DNA from: Bathymodiolus brooksi
Lineage: Eukaryota > Mollusca > Bivalvia > Mytilida > Modiolidae
Reading direction: 5' to 3'
Assembly: GCA_963680875.1 (NCBI GenBank)
Contig: OY804583.1
Location: forward strand, 33,345,331 to 33,409,330
DNA length: 64,000 nt
Shown here one piece after another: positions 1-15,800 of this stretch (the first letter of the stretch is position 1; each line of letters starts with the position of its first letter). The position numbers and the translations under genes are program-made. The notes under the pieces were generated by a model. That model made no database searches and was not told the DNA's origin. It saw only the letters and a list, made by a program, of their open reading frames with translations.

Positions 1-3000
1 GCGGCTGTTAACAAACTACTGAAGGACACCTTATGCTTAACACTGAGAAAATGGCTGTTAACATAAACAACGGATGGACACCGTGTGCTTTAAACTGTGA
101 TGGGGGTTGTTAACATAAACTATTGATGGACACCTTATGCTTAAAACTGTGAGAGTGGCTGTTAACATAAACTACAGGTGGATATCTTATGCTTAAAACT
201 GTGAGAGGAGATGTTAACATAAATTGCTGATGGATACCTTATGCTTAAAACTGTGAGAGTGGCTGTTAACATAAACTACAGGTGAATATCTTATGTTTAA
301 AACTGTGAGAGGAGATGTTAACATAAATTGCTGGTGGATACCTTATGTTTAAAACTGTGAGCGGGGCTGCTAACATAAACAACTGAAGGACACCTTATGC
401 TTAAAACTGTGAGAGGGGCTGTTAACATAAACTACTGATGGACACCTTATGTTTAAAACTGTGAGAGGGGCTGTTAACATAAACTACTGAAGGGCACCTT
501 ATGCTTAAAACTGTGAGAGGGGCTGTTAACATAAACTACTGATGGACACCTTATGCTTAAAACTGTGAAAATGGCTGTTAACATAAACAACTGATGGACA
601 CCGTGTGCTTAAAACTGTGATAGGGGCTGTTAACATAAACTATTGATGGACACCTTATGTTTAAAACTTTTAGAGGGGCCGGTAACATAAACTACAGGTG
701 GATATCTTATGCTTAAAACTGTGAGAGGAGATGTTAACATAAATTGCTGGTGGATATCTTATGTTTAAAACTGTGAGAGGGGCTGTTAACATAAACTACA
801 GGTGGATATCTTATGCTTAAAACTGTGACAGTGGCTGTTAACATAAACTACAGTTGGATATCTTATGTTTAAAACTGTGAGAGGAGATGTTAACATAAAT
901 TGCTGGTGGATATCTTATGTTTAAAACTGTGAGAGGGGCTGTTAACATAAACTACAGGTGGATATCTTATGCTTAAAACTGTGAGAGGGCTGTTAAGATA
1001 AACTACAGGTGGATATCTTATGTTTAAAACTGTGAAAGGGGCTGCTAACATAAACTACTGAAGGACACCTTATGTTTAAAACTGTGAAAATGGCTGCTAA
1101 CATAAAAACTGATGGACACCGTGTGCTTAAAACTGTGATAGGGGCTGTTAACATAAACTATTGATGGACACCTTATGTTTAAAACTTTTAGAGGGGCCAT
1201 TAACATAAACTACAGGTGGATATCTTATGCTTAAAACTGTGAGAGAAGATGTTAACATAAACTGCTGGTGGATACCTTATGTTTAAAATTGTGATGGGGG
1301 TTGTTAACATAAACTACAGGTGGATATCTTATGCTTAAAACTGTGAGAGGGGCTGTTAACATAAACTACAGGTGGATATCTTATGCTTAAAACTGTGAGA
1401 ATGGCTGTTAACATAAACTACAGGTGGACATTATATGTTTAAAACTGTGAGAGGGGCTGTTAACATAAACTACTGATATACACCTTATGGTTAAAACTGT
1501 GAGAGGGGCTGTTAACAAATTACTGATGGACACCTTATGTTTTAAACTGTAATAGCAACTGTTAACATAAACTACTGATGGACACCTTATGTTTTAAACT
1601 GTAATAGCGGCTGTTAACAAACTACTGAAGGACACCTTATGCTTAACACTGTGAAAATGGCTGTTAACATAAACGACTGATGGACACCGTGTGCTTTAAA
1701 CTGTGATGGGGGTTGTTAACATAAACTATTGATGGATACCTTATGTTTAAAACTGTGAGAGTGGCTGTTAACATAAACTACAGGTGGATATCTTATGCTT
1801 AAAACTGTGAGAGGAGATGTTAACATAAATTGCTGGTGGATACCTTATGCTTAAAACTGTGAGAGTGGCTGTTAACATAAACTACAAGTGGATATCTTAT
1901 GCTTAATACTGTGAGAGGAGATGTTAACATAAATTGCTGGTGGACACCTTATGTTTAAAACTGTGAGAGGGGCTGTTAACATAAACTACTGAAGGGCACC
2001 TTATGCTTAAAACTGTGAGAGGGGCTGTTAACATAAACTACTGTTGGACACCTTATGCTTAAAACTGTGAGAGGGGCTGCTAACATAAACTACTGAAGGA
2101 CACCTTATGTTTAAAACTGTGAAAATGGCTGTTAACATAAACAACTGATGACACCTTATGCTTAAAACTGTGAGAGGGGCTGTTAACATACACTATTGAT
2201 GGACACCTTATGTTTAAAACTTGTAGAGGGGCCGGTAACATAAACTACAGGTGGATATCTTATGCTTAAAACTGTGAGAGGAGATGTTAACATAAATTGC
2301 TGGTGGATATCTTATTTTTAAAACTGTGAGAGGGGCTGTTAACATAAACTACAGGTGGATATCTTATGCTTAAAACTGTGACAGTGGCTGTTAACATAAA
2401 CTACAGGTGGATATCTTATGTTTAAAACTGTGAGAGGAGATGTTAACATAAATTGCTGGTGGATACCTTATGTTTAAAACTGTGAGAGGGGCTGTTAACA
2501 CAAACTACAGGTGGATACCTTATGCTTAAAACTGTGAGCGGGGCTGCTAACATAAACAACTGAAGGACACCTTATGCTTAAAACTGTGAGAGGGGCTGTT
2601 AACATAAACTACTGATGGACACCTTATGTTTAAAACTGTGAGAGGGGCTGTTAACATAAACTACTGAAGGGCACCTTATGCTTAAAACTGTGAGAGGGGC
2701 TGTTAACATAAACTACTGATGGACACCTTATGTTTAAAACTGTGAGAGGGGCTGTTAACATAAACTACTGGTGGACACCGTGTGTTTAAAACTGTGAGAG
2801 GGACTGTTAACATAAACTACTGGTGGACACCTTATGTTTAAAACTGTGAGAGGGGCTGTTAACATAAACAACTGATGGACACCGTGTGCTTAAAACTGTG
2901 ATAGGGGCTGTTAACATAAACTATTGATGGACACCTTATGTTTAAAACTTGTAGAGGGGCCATTAACATAAACTACAGGTGGATATCTTATGCTTAAAAC

Positions 3001-6000
3001 TGTGAGAGAAGATGTTAACATAAACTGCTGGTGGATACCTTATGTTTAAAACTGTGATGGGGGTTGTTAACATAAACTACAGGTGGATATCTTATGCTTA
3101 AAACTGTGAGAGGGGCTGTTAACATAAACTACAGGTGGATATATTATGCTTAAATCTGTGAGAGTGGCTGATAACATAAACTACAGGTGGACATTATATG
3201 TTTAAAACTGTGAGAGGGGCTGTTAACATAAACTACTGATATACACCTTATGGTTAAAACTGTGAGAGGGGCTGTTAACAAATTACTGATGGACACCTTA
3301 TGTTTTAAACTGTAATAGCGGCTGTTAACATAAACTACTGATGGACACCTTATGTTTTAAACTGTAATAGGGGCTGTTAACATAAACTTCTGATGGACAC
3401 CTTATGTTTTAAACTGTAATAGCGGCTGTTAACAAACTACTGACGGACACCTTATGCTTAACACTGAGAAAATGGCTGTTAACATAAACAACGGATGGAC
3501 ACCGTGTGCTTTAAACTGTGATGGGGGTTGTTAACATAAACTATTGATGGACACCTTATGCTTAAAACTGTGAGAGTGGCTGTTAACATAAACTACAGGT
3601 GGATATCTTATGCTTAAAACTGTGAGAGGAGATGTTAACATAAATTGCTGATGGATACCTTATGCTTAAAACTGTGAGAGTGGCTGTTAACATAAACTAC
3701 AGGTGAATATCTTATGTTTAAAACTGTGAGAGGAGATGTTAACATAAATTGCTGGTGGATACCTTATGTTTAAAACTGTGAGCGGGGCTGCTAACATAAA
3801 CAACTGAAGGACACCTTATGCTTAAAACTGTGAGAGGGGCTGTTAACATAAACTACTGATGGACACCTTATGTTTAAAACTGTGAGAGGGGCTGTTAACA
3901 TAAACTACTGAAGGGCACCTTATGCTTAAAACTGTGAGAGGGGCTGTTAACATAAACTACTGATGGACACCTTATGCTTAAAACTGTGAAAATGGCTGTT
4001 AACATAAACAACTGATGGACACCGTGTGCTTAAAACTGTGATAGGGGCTGTTAACATAAACTATTGATGGACACCTTATGTTTAAAACTTTTAGAGGGGC
4101 CGGTAACATAAACTACAGGTGGATATCTTATGCTTAAAACTGTGAGAGGAGATGTTAACATAAATTGCTGGTGGATATCTTATGTTTAAAACTGTGAGAG
4201 GGGCTGTTAACATAAACTACAGGTGGATATCTTATGCTTAAAACTGTGACAGTGGCTGTTAACATAAACTACAGGTGGATATCTTATGTTTAAAACTGTG
4301 AGAGGAGATGTTAACATAAATTGCTGGTGGATATCTTATGTTTAAAACTGTGAGAGGGGCTGTTAACATAAACTACAGGTGGATATCTTATGCTTAAAAC
4401 TGTGAGAGGGCTGTTAAGATAAACTACAGGTGGATATCTTATGTTTAAAACTGTGAAAGGGGCTGCTAACATAAACTACTGAAGGACACCTTATGTTTAA
4501 AACTGTGAAAATGGCTGCTAACATAAAAACTGATGGACACCGTGTGCTTAAAACTGTGATAGGCGCTGTTAACATAAACTATTGATGGGCACCTTATGTT
4601 TAAAACTTTTAGAGGGGCCATTAACATAAACTACAGGTGGATATCTTATGCTTAAAACTGTGAGAGAAGATGTTAACATAAACTGCTGGTGGATACCTTA
4701 TGTTTAAAATTGTGATGGGGGTTGTTAACATAAACTACAGGTGGATATCTTATGCTTAAAACTGTGAGAGGGGCTGTTAACATAAACTACAGGTGGATAT
4801 CTTATGCTTAAAACTGTGAGAATGGCTGTTAACATAAACTACAGGTGGACATTATATGTTTAAAACTGTGAGAGGGGCTGTTAACATAAACTACTGATAT
4901 ACACCTTATGGTTAAAACTGTGAGAGGGGCTGTTAACAAATTACTGATGGACACCTTATGTTTTAAACTGTAATAGCAACTGTTAACATAAACTACTGAT
5001 GGACACCTTATGTTTTAAACTGTAATAGCGGCTGTTAACAAACTACTGAAGGACACCTTATGCTTAACACTGTGAAAATGGCTGGTAACATAAACGACTG
5101 ATGGACACCGTGTGCTTTAAACTGTGATGGGGGTTGTTAACATAAACTATTGATGGATACCTTATGTTTAAAACTGTGAGAGTGGCTGTTAACATAAACT
5201 ACAGGTGGATATCTTATGCTTAAAACTGTGAGAGGAGATGTTAACATAAATTGCTGGTGGATACCTTATGCTTAAAACTGTGAGAGTGGCTGTTAACATA
5301 AACTACAAGTGGATATCTTATGCTTAATACTGTGAGAGGAGATGTTAACATAAATTGCTGGTGGATACCTTATGTTTAAAACTGTGAGCGGGGCTGCTAA
5401 CATAAACAACTGAAGGACACCTTATGCTTAAAACTGTGAGAGGGGCTGTTAACATAAACTACTGATGGACACCTTATGTTTAAAACTGTGAGAGGGGCTG
5501 TTAACATAAACTACTGAAGGGCACCTTATGCTTAAAACTGTGAGAGGGGCTGTTAACATAAACTACTGTTGGACACCTTATGCTTAAAACTGTGAGAGGG
5601 GCTGCTAACATAAACTACTGAAGGACACCTTATGTTTAAAACTGTGAAAATGGCTGTTAACATAAACAACTGATGACACCTTATGCTTAAAACTGTGAGA
5701 GGGGCTGTTAACATACACTATTGATGGACACCTTATGTTTAAAACTTGTAGAGGGGCCGGTAACATAAACTACAGGTGGATATCTTATGCTTAAAACTGT
5801 GAGAGGAGATGTTAACATAAATTGCTGGTGGATATCTTATTTTTAAAACTGTGAGAGGGGCTGTTAACATAAACTACAGGTGGATATCTTATGCTTAAAA
5901 CTGTGACAGTGGCTGTTAACATAAACTACAGGTGGATATCTTATGTTTAAAATTGTGAGAGGAGATGTTAACATAAATTGCTGGTGGATACCTTATGTTT

Positions 6001-6840
6001 AAAACTGTGAGAGGGGCTGTTAACACAAACTACAGGTGGATACCTTATGCTTAAAACTGTGAGCGGGGCTGCTAACATAAACAACTGAAGGACACCTTAT
6101 GCTTAAAACTGTGAGAGGGGCTGTTAACATAAACTACTGATGGACACCTTATGTTTAAAACTGTGAGAGGGGCTGTTAACATAAACTACTGAAGGGCACC
6201 TTATGCTTAAAACTGTGAGAGGGGCTGTTAACATAAACTACTGATGGACACCTTATGTTTAAAACTGTGAGAGGGGCTGTTAACATAAACTACTGGTGGA
6301 CACCGTGTGCTTAAAACTGTGAGAGGGACTGTTAACATAAACTACTGGTGGACACCTTATGTTTAAAACTGTGAGAGGGGCTGTTAACATAAACTACTGG
6401 TGGACACCGTGTGTTTAAAACTGTGAGAGGGACTGTTAACATAAACTACTGGTGGACACCTTATGTTTAAAACTGTGAGAGGAGCTGTTAACATAACCTA
6501 CTCAAGGATACCTTATGCTTAAAACTTTGAGAGGGGCTGTTAACATAAACTACTGATGGACATCTTATGTATAAAACTGTGAAAGTGGCTGAGAACATAA
6601 ACAACTGATGGACACCTTATGCTTACAGCTGTGAAAGGGGCTGTTCACATAAACTATTGATGTACATCTTATGTCTAAAACTGTGAGAGGGGCTGAGAAC
6701 ATAAACTACTGCAGGACACCTTATGTTTAAAATGAAGAAAAGGCCTGTTAACATAAACTACTGGTGGACACCTTATTTTGAAAACTGTGAGAGGAGCTGT
6801 TAACATAAACTACTGATGGACACCTAATGTTTAAAACTGT
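1..6840. repeat. 3421-bp higher-order repeat, two copies
   Basis: The unusual truncated monomer GCGGCTGTTAACAAACTACT marks the start of a cassette. It occurs at 1, 1607, 3422 and 5028, so both pairs (1 to 3422 and 1607 to 5028) are exactly 3421 bp apart. The order of monomer types between markers is the same in the two copies, with few substitutions. Downstream of about 1940 / 5360 the second copy holds about two extra monomers, so the offset grows to about 3525 bp; the end coordinate is therefore approximate. Confidence 0.85.
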
Positions 6841-9800
6841 GAGAGGAACTGTTAACATAAACTACTGATGGACACCTTATGTTTAAAACTGTGAGAGGAG
6901 CTGTTAACATAAACTACTGGTGGACACCTTATGTTTAAAACTGTGAGAGGAGCTGTTAACATAACCTACTCAAGGATACCTTATGCTTAAAACTTTGAGA
7001 GGGGCTGTTAACATAAACTACTGATGGACATCTTATGTTTAAAACTGTGAAAGTGGCTGAGAACATAAACAACTGATGGACACCTTATGCTTACAGCTGT
7101 GAAAGGGGCTGTTCACATAAACTATTGATGTACATCTTATGTCTAAAACTGTGAGAGGGGCTGAGAACATAAACTACTGCAGGACACTTTATGTTTAAAA
7201 TGAAGAAAAGGCCTGTTAACATAAACTACTGGTGGACACCTTATTTTGAAAACTGTGAGAGGAGCTGTTAACATAAACTACTGATGGACACCTAATGTTT
7301 AAAACTGTGAGAGGGACTGTTAACATAAACTACTGATGGACACCTTATGTTTAAAACTGTGAGAGGAGCTGTTAACATAAACTACTGATGGACACCTTAT
7401 GTTTAAAACTGTGAGAGGAGCTGTTAACATAACCTACTCAAGGATATCTTATGCTTAAAACTTGGAGAGGGGCTGTCAACATAAACTACTGATGGACACC
7501 TTATGTTTAAAACTGTGAGAGGGGCTGTTAACATAAACTACTGAAGGGCACCTTATGCTTAAAACTGTGAGAGGGGCTGTTAACATAAACTACTGATGGA
7601 CACCTTATGCTTAAAACTGTGAGAGGGGCTGCTAACATAAACTACTGATGGACACCTTATGTTTAAAACTGTGAAAATGGCTGTTAACATAAACAACTGA
7701 TGGACACCGTGTGCTTAAAACTGTGATAGGGGCTGTTAACATAAACTATTGATGGACACCTTATGTTTAAAACTTTTAGAGGGGCCGGTAACATAAACTA
7801 CAGGTGGATATCTTATGCTTAAAACTGTGAGAGATGTTAACATAAATTGCTGGTGGATATCTTATGTTTAAAACTGTGAGAGGGGCTGTTAACATAAACT
7901 ACAGGTGGATATCTTATGCTTAAAACTGTGAGTGGCTGTTAACATAAACTACAGGTGGATATCTTATGTTTAAAACTGTGAGAGGAGATGTTAACATAAA
8001 TTGCTGGTGGATACCTTATGTTTAAAACTGTGATGGGGGCTGCTAACATAAACAACTGAAGGACACCTTATGCTTAAAACTGTGAGAGGGGCTGTTAACA
8101 TAAACTACTGATGGACACCTTATGTTTAAAACTGTGAGAGGGGCTGTTAACATAAACTACTGAAGGGCACCTTATGCTTAAAACTGTGAGAGGGGCTGTT
8201 AACATAAACTACTGATGGACACCTTATGCTTAAAACTGTGAAAATGGCTGTTAACATAAACAACTGATGGACACCGTGTGCTTAAAACTGTGATAGGGGC
8301 TGTTAACATAAACTATTGATGGACACCTTATGTTTAAAACTTTTAGAGGGGCCGGTAACATAAACTACAGGTGGATATCTTATGCTTAAAACTGTGAGAG
8401 GAGATGTTAACATAAATTGCTGGTGGATATCTTATGTTTAAAACTGTGAGAGGGGCTGTTAACATAAACTACAGGTGGATATCTTATGCTTAAAACTGTG
8501 ACAGTGGCTGTTAACATAAACTACAGGTGGATATCTTATGTTTAAAACTGTGAGAGGAGATGTTAACATAAATTGCTGGTGGATATCTTATGTTTAAAAC
8601 TGTGAGAGGGGCTGTTAACATAAACTACAGGTGGATATCTTATGCTTAAAACTGTGAGAGGGCTGTTAAGATAAACTACAGGTGGATATCTTATGTTTAA
8701 AACTGTGAAAGGGGCTGCTAACATAAACTACTGAAGGACACCTTATGTTTAAAACTGTGAAAATGGCTGCTAACATAAAAACTGATGGACACCGTGTGCT
8801 TAAAACTGTGATAGGGGCTGTTAACATAAACTATTGATGGACACCTTATGTTTAAAACTTTTAGAGGGGCCATTAACATAAACTACAGGTGGATATCTTA
8901 TGCTTAAAACTGTGAGAGAAGATGTTAACATAAACTGCTGGTGGATACCTTATGTTTAAAATTGTGATGGGGGTTGTTAACATAAACTACAGGTGGATAT
9001 CTTATGCTTAAAACTGTGAGAGGGGCTGTTAACATAAACTACAGGTGGATATCTTATGCTTAAAACTGTGAGAATGGCTGTTAACATAAACTACAGGTGG
9101 ACATTATATGTTTAAAACTGTGAGAGGGGCTGTTAACATAAACTACTGATATACACCTTATGGTTAAAACTGTGAGAGGGGCTGTTAACAAATTACTGAT
9201 GGACACCTTATGTTTTAAACTGTAATAGCAACTGTTAACATAAACTACTGATGGACACCTTATGTTTTAAACTGTAATAGCGGCTGTTAACAAACTACTG
9301 AAGGACACCTTATGCTTAACACTGTGAAAATGGCTGGTAACATAAACGACTGATGGACACCGTGTGCTTTAAACTGTGATGGGGGTTGTTAACATAAACT
9401 ATTGATGGATACCTTATGTTTAAAACTGTGAGAGTGGCTGTTAACATAAACTACAGGTGGATATCTTATGCTTAAAACTGTGAGAGGAGATGTTAACATA
9501 AATTGCTGGTGGATACCTTATGCTTAAAACTGTGAGAGTGGCTGTTAACATAAACTACAAGTGGATATCTTATGCTTAATACTGTGAGAGGAGATGTTAA
9601 CATAAATTGCTGGTGGATACCTTATGTTTAAAACTGTGAGCGGGGCTGCTAACATAAACAACTGAAGGACACCTTATGCTTAAAACTGTGAGAGGGGCTG
9701 TTAACATAAACTACTGATGGACACCTTATGTTTAAAACTGTGAGAGGGGCTGTTAACATAAACTACTGAAGGGCACCTTATGCTTAAAACTGTGAGAGGG

Positions 9801-12800
9801 GCTGTTAACATAAACTACTGTTGGACACCTTATGCTTAAAACTGTGAGAGGGGCTGCTAACATAAACTACTGAAGGACACCTTATGTTTAAAACTGTGAA
9901 AATGGCTGTTAACATAAACAACTGATGACACCTTATGCTTAAAACTGTGAGAGGGGCTGTTAACATACACTATTGATGGACACCTTATGTTTAAAACTTG
10001 TAGAGGGGCCGGTAACATAAACTACAGGTGGATATCTTATGCTTAAAACTGTGAGAGGAGATGTTAACATAAATTGCTGGTGGATATCTTATTCTTAAAA
10101 CTGTGAGAGGGGCTGTTAACATAAACTACAGGTGGATATCTTATGCTTAAAACTGTGAGAGATGTTAACATAAATTGCTGGTGGATATCTTATGTTTAAA
10201 ACTGTGAGAGGGGCTGTTAACATAAACTACAGGTGGATATCTTATGCTTAAAACTGTGAGTGGCTGTTAACATAAACTACAGGTGGATATCTTATGTTTA
10301 AAACTGTGAGAGGAGATGTTAACATAAATTGCTGGTGGATACCTTATGTTTAAAACTGTGATGGGGGCTGCTAACATAAACAACTGAAGGACACCTTATG
10401 CTTAAAACTGCGAGAGGGGCTGTTAACATAAACTACTGATGGACACCTTATGTTTAAAACTGTGAGAGGGGCTGTTAACATAAACTACTGAAGGGCACCT
10501 TATGCTTAAAACTGTGAGAGGGGCTGTTAACATAAACTACTGATGGACACCTTATGCTTAAAACTGTGAAAATGGCTGTTAACATAAACAACTGATGGAC
10601 ACCGTGTGCTTAAAACTGTGATAGGGGCTGTTAACATAAACTATTGATGGACACCTTATGTTTAAAACTTTTAGAGGGGCCGGTAACATAAACTACAGGT
10701 GGATATCTTATGCTTAAAACTGTGAGAGGAGATGTTAACATAAATTGCTGGTGGATATCTTATGTTTAAAACTGTGAGAGGGGCTGTTAACATAAACTAC
10801 AGGTGGATATCTTATGCTTAAAACTGTGACAGTGGCTGTTAACATAAACTACAGGTGGATATCTTATGTTTAAAACTGTGAGAGGAGATGTTAACATAAA
10901 TTGCTGGTGGATATCTTATGTTTAAAACTGTGAGAGGGGCTGTTAACATAAACTACAGGTGGATATCTTATGCTTAAAACTGTGAGAGGGCTGTTAAGAT
11001 AAACTACAGGTGGATATCTTATGTTTAAAACTGTGAAAGGGGCTGCTAACATAAACTACTGAAGGACACCTTATGTTTAAAACTGTGAAAATGGCTGCTA
11101 ACATAAAAACTGATGGACACCGTGTGCTTAAAACTGTGATAGGGGCTGTTAACATAAACTATTGATGGACACCTTATGTTTAAAACTTTTAGAGGGGCCG
11201 GTAACATAAACTACAGGTGGATATCTTATGCTTAAAACTGTGAGAGGAGATGTTAACATAAATTGCTGGTGGATATCTTATGTTTAAAACTGTGAGAGGG
11301 GCTGTTAACATAAACTACAGGTGGATATCTTATGCTTAAAACTGTGACAGTGGCTGTTAACATAAACTACAGGTGGATATCTTATGTTTAAAACTGTGAG
11401 AGGAGATGTTAACATAAATTGCTGGTGGATATCTTATGTTTAAAACTGTGAGAGGGGCTGTTAACATAAACTACAGGTGGATATCTTATGCTTAAAACTG
11501 TGAGAGGGCTGTTAAGATAAACTACAGGTGGATATCTTATGTTTAAAACTGTGAAAGGGGCTGCTAACATAAACTACTGAAGGACACCTTATGTTTAAAA
11601 CTGTGAAAATGGCTGCTAACATAAAAACTGATGGACACCGTGTGCTTAAAACTGTGATAGGGGCTGTTAACATAAACTATTGATGGACACCTTATGTTTA
11701 AAACTTTTAGAGGGGCCATTAACATAAACTACAGGTGGATATCTTATGCTTAAAACTGTGAGAGAAGATGTTAACATAAACTGCTGGTGGATACCTTATG
11801 TTTAAAATTGTGATGGGGGTTGTTAACATAAACTACAGGTGAATATCTTATGCTTAAAACTGTGAGAGGGGCTGTTAACATAAACTACAGGTGGATATCT
11901 TATGCTTAAAACTGTGAGAATGGCTGTTAACATAAACTACAGGTGGACATTATATGTTTAAAACTGTGAGAGGGGCTGTTAACATAAACTACTGATATAC
12001 ACCTTATGGTTAAAACTGTGAGAGGGGCTGTTAACAAATTACTGATGGACACCTTATGTTTTAAACTGTAATAGCAACTGTTAACATAAACTACTGATGG
12101 ACACCTTATGTTTTAAACTGTAATAGCGGCTGTTAACAAACTACTGAAGGACACCTTATGCTTAACACTGTGAAAATGGCTGGTAACATAAACGACTGAT
12201 GGACACCGTGTGCTTTAAACTGTGATGGGGGTTGTTAACATAAACTATTGATGGATACCTTATGTTTAAAACTGTGAGAGTGGCTGTTAACATAAACTAC
12301 AGGTGGATATCTTATGCTTAAAACTGTGAGAGGAGATGTTAACATAAATTGCTGGTGGATACCTTATGCTTAAAACTGTGAGAGTGGCTGTTAACATAAA
12401 CTACAAGTGGATATCTTATGCTTAATACTGTGAGAGGAGATGTTAACATAAATTGCTGGTGGATACCTTATGTTTAAAACTGTGAGCGGGGCTGCTAACA
12501 TAAACAACTGAAGGACACCTTATGCTTAAAACTGTGAGAGGGGCTGTTAACATAAACTACTGATGGACACCTTATGTTTAAAACTGTGAGAGGGGCTGTT
12601 AACATAAACTACTGAAGGGCACCTTATGCTTAAAACTGTGAGAGGGGCTGTTAACATAAACTACTGTTGGACACCTTATGCTTAAAACTGTGAGAGGGGC
12701 TGCTAACATAAACTACTGAAGGACACCTTATGTTTAAAACTGTGAAAATGGCTGTTAACATAAACAACTGATGACACCTTATGCTTAAAACTGTGAGAGG

Positions 12801-15800
12801 GGCTGTTAACATACACTATTGATGGACACCTTATGTTTAAAACTTGTAGAGGGGCCGGTAACATAAACTACAGGTGGATATCTTATGCTTAAAACTGTGA
12901 GAGGAGATGTTAACATAAATTGCTGGTGGATATCTTATTTTTAAAACTGTGAGAGGGGCTGTTAACATAAACTACAGGTGGATATCTTATGCTTAAAACT
13001 GTGAGAGATGTTAACATAAATTGCTGGTGGATATCTTATGTTTAAAACTGTGAGAGGGGCTGTTAACATAAACTACAGGTGGATATCTTATGCTTAAAAC
13101 TGTGAGTGGCTGTTAACATAAACTACAGGTGGATATCTTATGTTTAAAACTGTGAGAGGAGATGTTAACATAAATTGCTGGTGGATACCTTATGTTTAAA
13201 ACTGTGATGGGGGCTGCTAACATAAACAACTGAAGGACACCTTATGCTTAAAACTGCGAGAGGGGCTGTTAACATAAACTACTGATGGACACCTTATGTT
13301 TAAAACTGTGAGAGGGGCTGTTAACATAAACTACTGAAGGGCACCTTATGCTTAAAACTGTGAGAGGGGCTGTTAACATAAACTACTGATGGACACCTTA
13401 TGCTTAAAACTGTGAAAATGGCTGTTAACATAAACAACTGATGGACACCGTGTGCTTAAAACTGTGATAGGGGCTGTTAACATAAACTATTGATGGACAC
13501 CTTATGTTTAAAACTTTTAGAGGGGCCGGTAACATAAACTACAGGTGGATATCTTATGCTTAAAACTGTGAGAGGAGATGTTAACATAAATTGCTGGTGG
13601 ATATCTTATGTTTAAAACTGTGAGAGGGGCTGTTAACATAAACTACAGGTGGATATCTTATGCTTAAAACTGTGACAGTGGCTGTTAACATAAACTACAG
13701 GTGGATATCTTATGTTTAAAACTGTGAGAGGAGATGTTAACATAAATTGCTGGTGGATATCTTATGTTTAAAACTGTGAGAGGGGCTGTTAACATAAACT
13801 ACAGGTGGATATCTTATGCTTAAAACTGTGAGAGGGCTGTTAAGATAAACTACAGGTGGATATCTTATGTTTAAAACTGTGAAAGGGGCTGCTAACATAA
13901 ACTACTGAAGGACACCTTATGTTTAAAACTGTGAAAATGGCTGCTAACATAAAAACTGATGGACACCGTGTGCTTAAAACTGTGATAGGGGCTGTTAACA
14001 TAAACTATTGATGGACACCTTATGTTTAAAACTTTTAGAGGGGCCATTAACATAAACTACAGGTGGATATCTTATGCTTAAAACTGTGAGAGAAGATGTT
14101 AACATAAACTGCTGGTGGATACCTTATGTTTAAAATTGTGATGGGGGTTGTTAACATAAACTACAGGTGGATATCTTATGCTTAAAACTGTGAGAGGGGC
14201 TGTTAACATAAACTACAGGTGGATATCTTATGCTTAAAACTGTGAGAATGGCTGTTAACATAAACTACAGGTGGACATTATATGTTTAAAACTGTGAGAG
14301 GGGCTGTTAACATAAACTACTGATATACACCTTATGGTTAAAACTGTGAGAGGGGCTGTTAACAAATTACTGATGGACACCTTATGTTTTAAACTGTAAT
14401 AGCAACTGTTAACATAAACTACTGATGGACACCTTATGTTTTAAACTGTAATAGCGGCTGTTAACAAACTACTGAAGGACACCTTATGCTTAACACTGTG
14501 AAAATGGCTGGTAACATAAACGACTGATGGACACCGTGTGCTTTAAACTGTGATGGGGGTTGTTAACATAAACTATTGATGGATACCTTATGTTTAAAAC
14601 TGTGAGAGTGGCTGTTAACATAAACTACAGGTGGATATCTTATGCTTAAAACTGTGAGAGGAGATGTTAACATAAATTGCTGGTGGATACCTTATGCTTA
14701 AAACTGTGAGAGTGGCTGTTAACATAAACTACAAGTGGATATCTTATGCTTAATACTGTGAGAGGAGATGTTAACATAAATTGCTGGTGGATACCTTATG
14801 TTTAAAACTGTGAGCGGGGCTGCTAACATAAACAACTGAAGGACACCTTATGCTTAAAACTGTGAGAGGGGCTGTTAACATAAACTACTGATGGACACCT
14901 TATGTTTAAAACTGTGAGAGGGGCTGTTAACATAAACTACTGAAGGGCACCTTATGCTTAAAACTGTGAGAGGGGCTGTTAACATAAACTACTGTTGGAC
15001 ACCTTATGCTTAAAACTGTGAGAGGGGCTGCTAACATAAACTACTGAAGGACACCTTATGTTTAAAACTGTGAAAATGGCTGTTAACATAAACAACTGAT
15101 GACACCTTATGCTTAAAACTGTGAGAGGGGCTGTTAACATACACTATTGATGGACACCTTATGTTTAAAACTTGTAGAGGGGCCGGTAACATAAACTACA
15201 GGTGGATATCTTATGCTTAAAACTGTGAGAGGAGATGTTAACATAAATTGCTGGTGGATATCTTATTTTTAAAACTGTGAGAGGGGCTGTTAACATAAAC
15301 TACAGGTGGATATCTTATGCTTAAAACTGTGACAGTGGCTGTTAACATAAACTACAGGTGGATATCTTATGTTTAAAACTGTGAGAGGAGATGTTAACAT
15401 AAATTGCTGGTGGATACCTTATGTTTAAAACTGTGAGAGGGGCTGTTAACACAAACTACAGGTGGATACCTTATGCTTAAAACTGTGAGCGGGGCTGCTA
15501 ACATAAACAACTGAAGGACACCTTATGCTTAAAACTGTGAGAGGGGCTGTTAACATAAACTACTGATGGACACCTTATGTTTAAAACTGTGAGAGGGGCT
15601 GTTAACATAAACTACTGAAGGGCACCTTATGCTTAAAACTGTGAGAGGGGCTGTTAACATAAACTACTGATGGACACCTTATGTTTAAAACTGTGAGAGG
15701 GGCTGTTAACATAAACTACTGGTGGACACCGTGTGTTTAAAACTGTGAGAGGGACTGTTAACATAAACTACTGGTGGACACCTTATGTTTAAAACTGTGA

